A stretch of DNA of 64,000 nucleotides from Mercurialis annua (Eukaryota > Streptophyta > Magnoliopsida > Malpighiales > Euphorbiaceae). Positions 60,638-64,000 of this stretch are shown in pieces; the first letter of the stretch is position 1, and each line of letters opens with the position of its first letter. Under the pieces are notes generated by a model. It saw nothing but the letters and a program-made list of their open reading frames with translations. It had not been told where the DNA came from and did not search any database. Position numbers and translations under genes: made by a program. The DNA lies in assembly GCF_937616625.2 (NCBI RefSeq), contig NC_065573.1:8757001-8821000 (forward strand), read 5' to 3'.

Positions 60638-61200
60638 TGCACCTTTGTTAGTTTTTCCTAATTTTGATAAGATTTTTGAGATTGAATGTGATGCAAGTGG
60701 CGTTGGAATTGGGGCTGTATTGATGCAAGAGGGGCGTCCAATTTGCTTCTTTAGTGAGAAACTAAATGGGGCAGCCTTGAATTACCCAACATATGACAAG
60801 GAGTTGTTTGCCTTGGTACGCGCACTTCAGACATGGAAGCACTACTTGTGGCCTAAGGAGTTCGTGATTCACATAGATCATGAATCCTTGAAACATCTAA
60901 AAGGGCAAGATAAGTTGAATCGAAGACATGCTAAATGGATGGAGTTTGTCGATACCTTTCCTTTCTCTACATCAAGTACAAGAAAGGTAAAGAAAATGTG
61001 GTTGCTGATGCACTTTCAAGAAGGTATGCACTTCTTAATACTCTTGATTCTAAATTGTTAGGTTTTGAGTATATTAAGGATTTGTACAAAGATGATATTG
61101 ATTTTCGCAATGTGTATGGAACCTGTATTAATGGGAATGCATTTGATGATTTTTATGTTTTTGACGGATTTTTGTTTAAAAAGAACAGGTTGTATGCCTA
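60630..61200 (+). pseudogene. CRM-like RNase H, two frameshifts
   Basis: From about 60630, in the next frame: [20 protein letters not shown], the [12 protein letters not shown] and [10 protein letters not shown] acidic motifs, and [13 protein letters not shown]. The frame changes at about 60965, after which [18 protein letters not shown] continues. It changes again near 61195, where a short deletion puts the integrase start in another frame. Confidence 0.87.
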
Positions 61201-62561
61201 GTTGTTCTTTGCGTTTGTTGTTGATAAACGAGGCACATAGTGGTGGACTGATGGGTCACTTTGGGGTTAGTAAGACTTATGCTATTATTTATGATCATTT
61301 CTTTTGGCCTGGCATGAAACGAGATGTTCATAAAGTGGGTAGTAAATGTATTGTTTGCATGCAAGCTAAGTCCAAACTGAAACCTCATGGATTATATGCA
61401 CCTTTACCCATACCTGATATGCCTTGGACAGATTTGTCTATGGACTTTGTACTTGGTTTGCCAAGAACTAGGAAGGGTAAGGATAGTATTTTTGTTGTGG
61501 TTGATCGTTTTAGCAAGATGGCACACTTTATACCATGCCATAAAACTGATGATGCTTGTCATATTGCTGATTTGTTCTTTCAGGAAGTTGTGCGTTTACA
61601 TGGAATACCTAGGAAAATTGTCAGTGATAGGGATACAAAATTTCTTAGTCATTTTTGGCGTGTTGTGTGGGCTAAATTGGGTACTAAATTACTTTTTTCT
61701 ACTACTTGCCATCCACAAACAAATGGGCAAACTGAGGTGGTTAATAGAACCATGGTGCAATTGCTTCGCTCTTTAATTTATAAGAATTTAAAATCTTGGG
61801 AGGATTTATTACCATATGTCGAATTTGCATATAACAGGGCTGTTCATAGCACTACACACACATCACCTTTTGAAATTGTGTATGGTTTTAATCCGTTGTC
61901 TCCAATTGATTTAATTCCTTTGCCTATGACTAACCTTGTTAGTGCTGATGGTGTTTCTAAGGCTGATTTGGTTCAAAAGATGCACAAACAGGTGAAAGAA
62001 AGAATTGAGAAGCAAAATGAAAACGTGGCTAGGCGAATGAATAAAGGAAAAAAGCGCATTATTTTCCAACCTGGTGATTGGGTTTGGGTTCATTTTCGAA
62101 AGGAAAGGTTTCCAAACCAACGAAAGTCAAAATTGAGTCCAAGGGGAGATGGTCCATTTCAAGTGCTGGAAAGAATCAATGACAATGCCTACAAGATTGA
62201 TTTAAAGGTTGCGTATAATGTTAGTGGTACATTCAATGTTGCTGACTTAACTCCTTTTGATGTAGGCGATGAGCTTGATTCGAGGACGAATCATCCAAAA
62301 GAAGGAGGGAATGTTACGGATGGGCTAGGACTCCAAAAGCTTGAAGATGCTAATTTTGATGGGCTTGATGAAGAGGGCAAAATGCATATCCAAGATCCGT
62401 TGAGTTTATCCCAAGGACCAATTACAAGGTCACGGGCCAAGAAGCTTCAAGAGACCTTAAATGGTTATATACAAGGCCGACTTAATCTTCAAACTTATTC
62501 GAATAAAGATTCTGAAGAATGGGCTTTGTATAACATACTTAAAGCCCATATTCAAGACTAG
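61201..62561 (+). pseudogene. CRM-like integrase with C-terminal extension into the 3' LTR
   Basis: Open from well upstream of 61201 to TAG 62559-62561. Zinc-binding HHCC: EAHSGGLMGHFG and CIVCMQAKSK. Catalytic D, D and E lie in LSMDFVLGLP, VSDRDTKFLSHFW and NGQTEVVNRTM. The GPY/F-like module (SPRGDGPFQVLERINDNAYKI) is near 62140. Where other chromoviruses carry a chromodomain there is a short acidic/basic tail (GPITRSRAKKLQETLNGYI) encoded inside the 3' LTR. This part has no stop, but upstream frameshifts prevent a full polyprotein. Confidence 0.88.
62298..62311 (+). other. CRM-like polypurine tract
   Basis: aaaagaaggaggga, directly before tgttacgg of the 3' LTR; it overlaps the integrase reading frame. 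Confidence 0.75.
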
Positions 62562-62939
62562 GGTTTATTTTTTCAAATTTTACTTATTTACAAGTATGCC
62601 ATTGGTGGCTGAGACATTATAAATACTTTGTTTTAGGGTTTTACAATCAGATTATGATATATTGATATTTGTTTCATAGAAACCCTAGTTTTATTCTTGA
62701 ATTCATATTGAATGCTTTTCACTTATCAAAGATCTTATCAATCTTTGTGGCGTGCTAGTAATTAGGATTTAAAAGACTTAATCTTTTAGGTTCTATTTAC
62801 ACTTGATCTTTATAATCTGATCTAGAGTGATCCTAGGGTTTTGAATCAGATAGGTATTGGGTTTTTAGGTTAGTGATTATACGGGTTCTTGGGCATTGCA
62901 TTAAGGGTTCGTATAGCCTATTGCCGAAGGTTCGTATCA
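62312..62939 (+). repeat. CRM-like 3' LTR
   Basis: 628 bp, tgttacggatgggc to ggttcgtatca; TATAAATA at 62618-62625. The ATTTT duplication follows, then viral sequence resumes. Confidence 0.95.
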
Positions 62940-62944
62940 ATTTT

Positions 62945-63235
62945 TGGAGAAAAATCATCCAGATCATTCTTCTTCATCAAGTTCTACACTATACACTCCT
63001 ATCTGGAACATCAACAAACAGAAAGCAGCAGTTTAAGATTCCATTCCAAAAGATCATCTATTGGATACCTAATTTAATCCCATAGCAGGTTATTCACAAG
63101 CCTCAGATACGGTTATGGATTCGGAAAAGGACAAGAATACGGATGAAGATGAGTATTATGCCAATCGGTGGTCCCCATCATTCATGGATGATTCAAATCA
63201 GTCACCATCACATGAGCCAATCAACAAATAAGGAC
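62945..63235 (+). pseudogene. Viral second ORF, 3' part
   Basis: Continues the reading interrupted at 56045. Ser/His-rich, then an acidic stretch from about 63115 (MDSEKDKNTDEDEYY), then a stop near 63230. Additional stops lie near 63030 and 63060. No domain is recognised. Confidence 0.5.
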
Positions 63236-63467
63236 GAAATCCACATAAAGACAAAAATGGCAACTTTCCACATGTCCTCAATAAAGGCTCCAACTTTCCA
63301 TATGTTAATATGGAGTGCTACATGTCATGCAGTGCATGCTTATCTTTTAATCCATGTGATGTATCGCATGCAGTGCACGCTTAGTATAGGTACATGTGTT
63401 TATCCACGTGTCGTGTTTGTACAATGCATGCTTAGCTAGGCAAGCTTTCTTCCCACCTCTATAAATA
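63236..63467 (+). promoter_or_regulatory. Viral pregenomic promoter region with repeated motifs
   Basis: Upstream of TATAAATA (63460-63467) are two copies of caactttcca[c/t]atgt (63261 and 63291), three imperfect copies of catgcagtgcatgctta (63326, 63367 and, shortened, 63422), and a CACGTG G-box (63405-63410). Position, TATA box and repeated motifs fit a caulimovirid full-length-transcript promoter. Confidence 0.65.
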
Positions 63468-63520
63468 GAGTTTTGGTATGAAGAAAGAGGGACATACAAC
63501 CTTTGTAATATTTTACGCTT

Positions 63521-63527
63521 CAATAAA
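63521..63527 (+). terminator. Viral poly(A) signal
   Basis: caataaaaa about 60 bp after the TATA box. In caulimovirids the signal lies shortly after the transcript start and is used on the second pass. Confidence 0.55.
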
Positions 63528-63696
63528 AATGCCTTGTTTCTAAACATCTCGCTTCTCCAATTTTCTATAAGTAAGGGATAGTTATATATGTTTGTTTCTC
63601 TTCATATCCAGCCAGAAAAGGCATAAGGGTATGCTCTTCACTTGCCTCTCATGAGGATCCTGTGAATCAAAACCTTATGTCATAAAAATGGTCCAG

Positions 63697-63809
63697 TAAA
63701 TCTTAAGAAATACTAAGAGGACATCCCGGTTAATAAAATGCCCATGGTGAGGCTGTGATCCTGGCTAGTCATACATGTATCTGTCAAGGTTTATCGCCGT
63801 ATCTCTAAA
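63697..63809 (+). repeat. Right terminal redundancy of the viral integrant
   Basis: Matches 47562-47674 and stops at gtatctctaaa, exactly where the primer site begins in the left copy. The satellite (acgcaaag) follows after one ambiguous T. Confidence 0.85.
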
Positions 63810-63810
63810 T

Positions 63811-64000
63811 ACGCAAAGTTTGCGTGAAAAGTGACGCTAGATTAGTATGTCGCGTCTCAAGTCTCTGTAACGCGTTGTTTTGATTACCATGTTTATGTCG
63901 CGTCAAAAGTCTCACTAACGCGTCGTTGCGATTACCTAAGAATGGTTAGGATATAATATGCAAAGTGTGCGTGAAAGGGATCAATAAATTAGTATGTCGC
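63811..64000. repeat. 99-bp satellite array, block 4
   Basis: The satellite resumes with acgcaaagtttgcgtg in the same orientation, including one 48-bp short monomer (near 63880), and runs off the window end. Confidence 0.95.

Larger units (their letters stand above)
56046..62939 (+). mobile_element. Ty3/gypsy chromovirus, CRM-like, 6.9 kb, inserted in the viral second ORF
   Basis: Two 628-bp LTRs flank the element, with an ATTTT duplication, an initiator tRNA-Met primer site and a polypurine tract. Gag (LNHYREIEEMVHLAIKIE) and integrase (HPQTNGQTEVVNRTM, SPFEIVYGFNPLSPIDL) resemble the centromeric-retrotransposon (CRM) clade. The polyprotein also runs about 83 codons into the 3' LTR, a feature described for CRM elements with the CR motif. 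LTRs differ by about 20 substitutions (3.2%). Several stops and frameshifts inactivate this copy, though all catalytic motifs are still readable. Confidence 0.93.
47560..63810 (+). other. Endogenous caulimovirid (pararetrovirus) integrant, interrupted by two retroelements
   Basis: After removal of the solo LTR and the CRM-like element, about 7 kb of viral sequence remains, close to one genome. Order: leader end, tRNA-Met primer site, movement-protein region, coiled coil, capsid, zinc knuckle, aspartic protease, RT, RNase H, a second ORF, promoter and poly(A) signal, then the leader again. The movement protein and the RT/protease wording (VMSFGLKVAPSIFQKAM, IQFFPGCHIW) exclude an ordinary LTR retrotransposon. 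Two ORFs, a single polyprotein and this protease style fit Florendovirus-like viruses best; the genus is tentative. No target duplication is seen and the satellite resumes with about 24 bp of a monomer missing. Many stops and frameshifts show it cannot be expressed as a virus. Confidence 0.88.

Noticed and set aside
47560..63810. Reading the 47560-63810 unit as an LTR retrotransposon with 113-bp LTRs
   Set aside because: The repeated ends lack TG...CA, there is no target duplication or polypurine tract, and the body encodes a 30K movement protein and caulimovirid-type protease and RT. The position of the repeat next to the primer site keeps this as a weak alternative.

Overview
The window is plant nuclear heterochromatin, most likely from a eudicot; I cannot name the species. 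Its matrix is a tandem satellite with a 99-bp monomer. It occupies 1-20933, 28302-30330, 40792-47559 and 63811-64000, about 30 kb in total. No single-copy host gene, rRNA gene, tRNA gene or CRISPR array is visible. All recognisable coding sequence belongs to mobile elements or to an old integrated plant pararetrovirus, and all of it is broken by stops or frameshifts.

Layout. (1) 1-20933: satellite, including four near-identical 2.51-kb higher-order copies (about 6575-16631) and the first copy of a 1.25-kb higher-order unit (about 19330-20600). (2) 20934-28298: a 7365-bp CACTA (En/Spm) DNA transposon, coding strand minus, with 12-bp CACTA termini and an exact 3-bp ACT target duplication. It splits the second 1.25-kb unit. 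(3) 28302-30330: satellite. (4) 30331-40791: a 10.46-kb Ty3/gypsy Tat-lineage element with 585-bp LTRs, a CGTCT target duplication, gag-pol with two RNase H domains, a 45-bp minisatellite, and an antisense gene with its own TATA box upstream of the 3' LTR. (5) 40792-47559: satellite, with a three-monomer inverted segment at about 46334-46622. (6) 47560-63810: an endogenous caulimovirid (movement protein, capsid/zinc knuckle, protease, RT, RNase H, a second ORF, promoter). It is interrupted by a 2.33-kb solo LTR (47959-50292) and by a complete 6.9-kb CRM-like chromovirus (56046-62939). (7) 63811-64000: satellite.

Order of events. The satellite is oldest. The CACTA element, the Tat element and the virus each entered it separately; the solo-LTR element and the CRM-like element then entered the virus. 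LTR pairs differ by roughly 3% (Tat about 17/585, CRM about 20/628). The duplicated ends of the virus differ by roughly 9-10%, which agrees with the nesting.

The points most worth following are: the satellite monomer is built from four short dyads; the 2.5-kb copies share variants in mutually incompatible combinations, implying exchange between copies; the right end of the virus lies exactly at its tRNA-primer site; the CACTA element carries a 275-bp foldback; and the Tat element carries an antisense gene next to a minisatellite.
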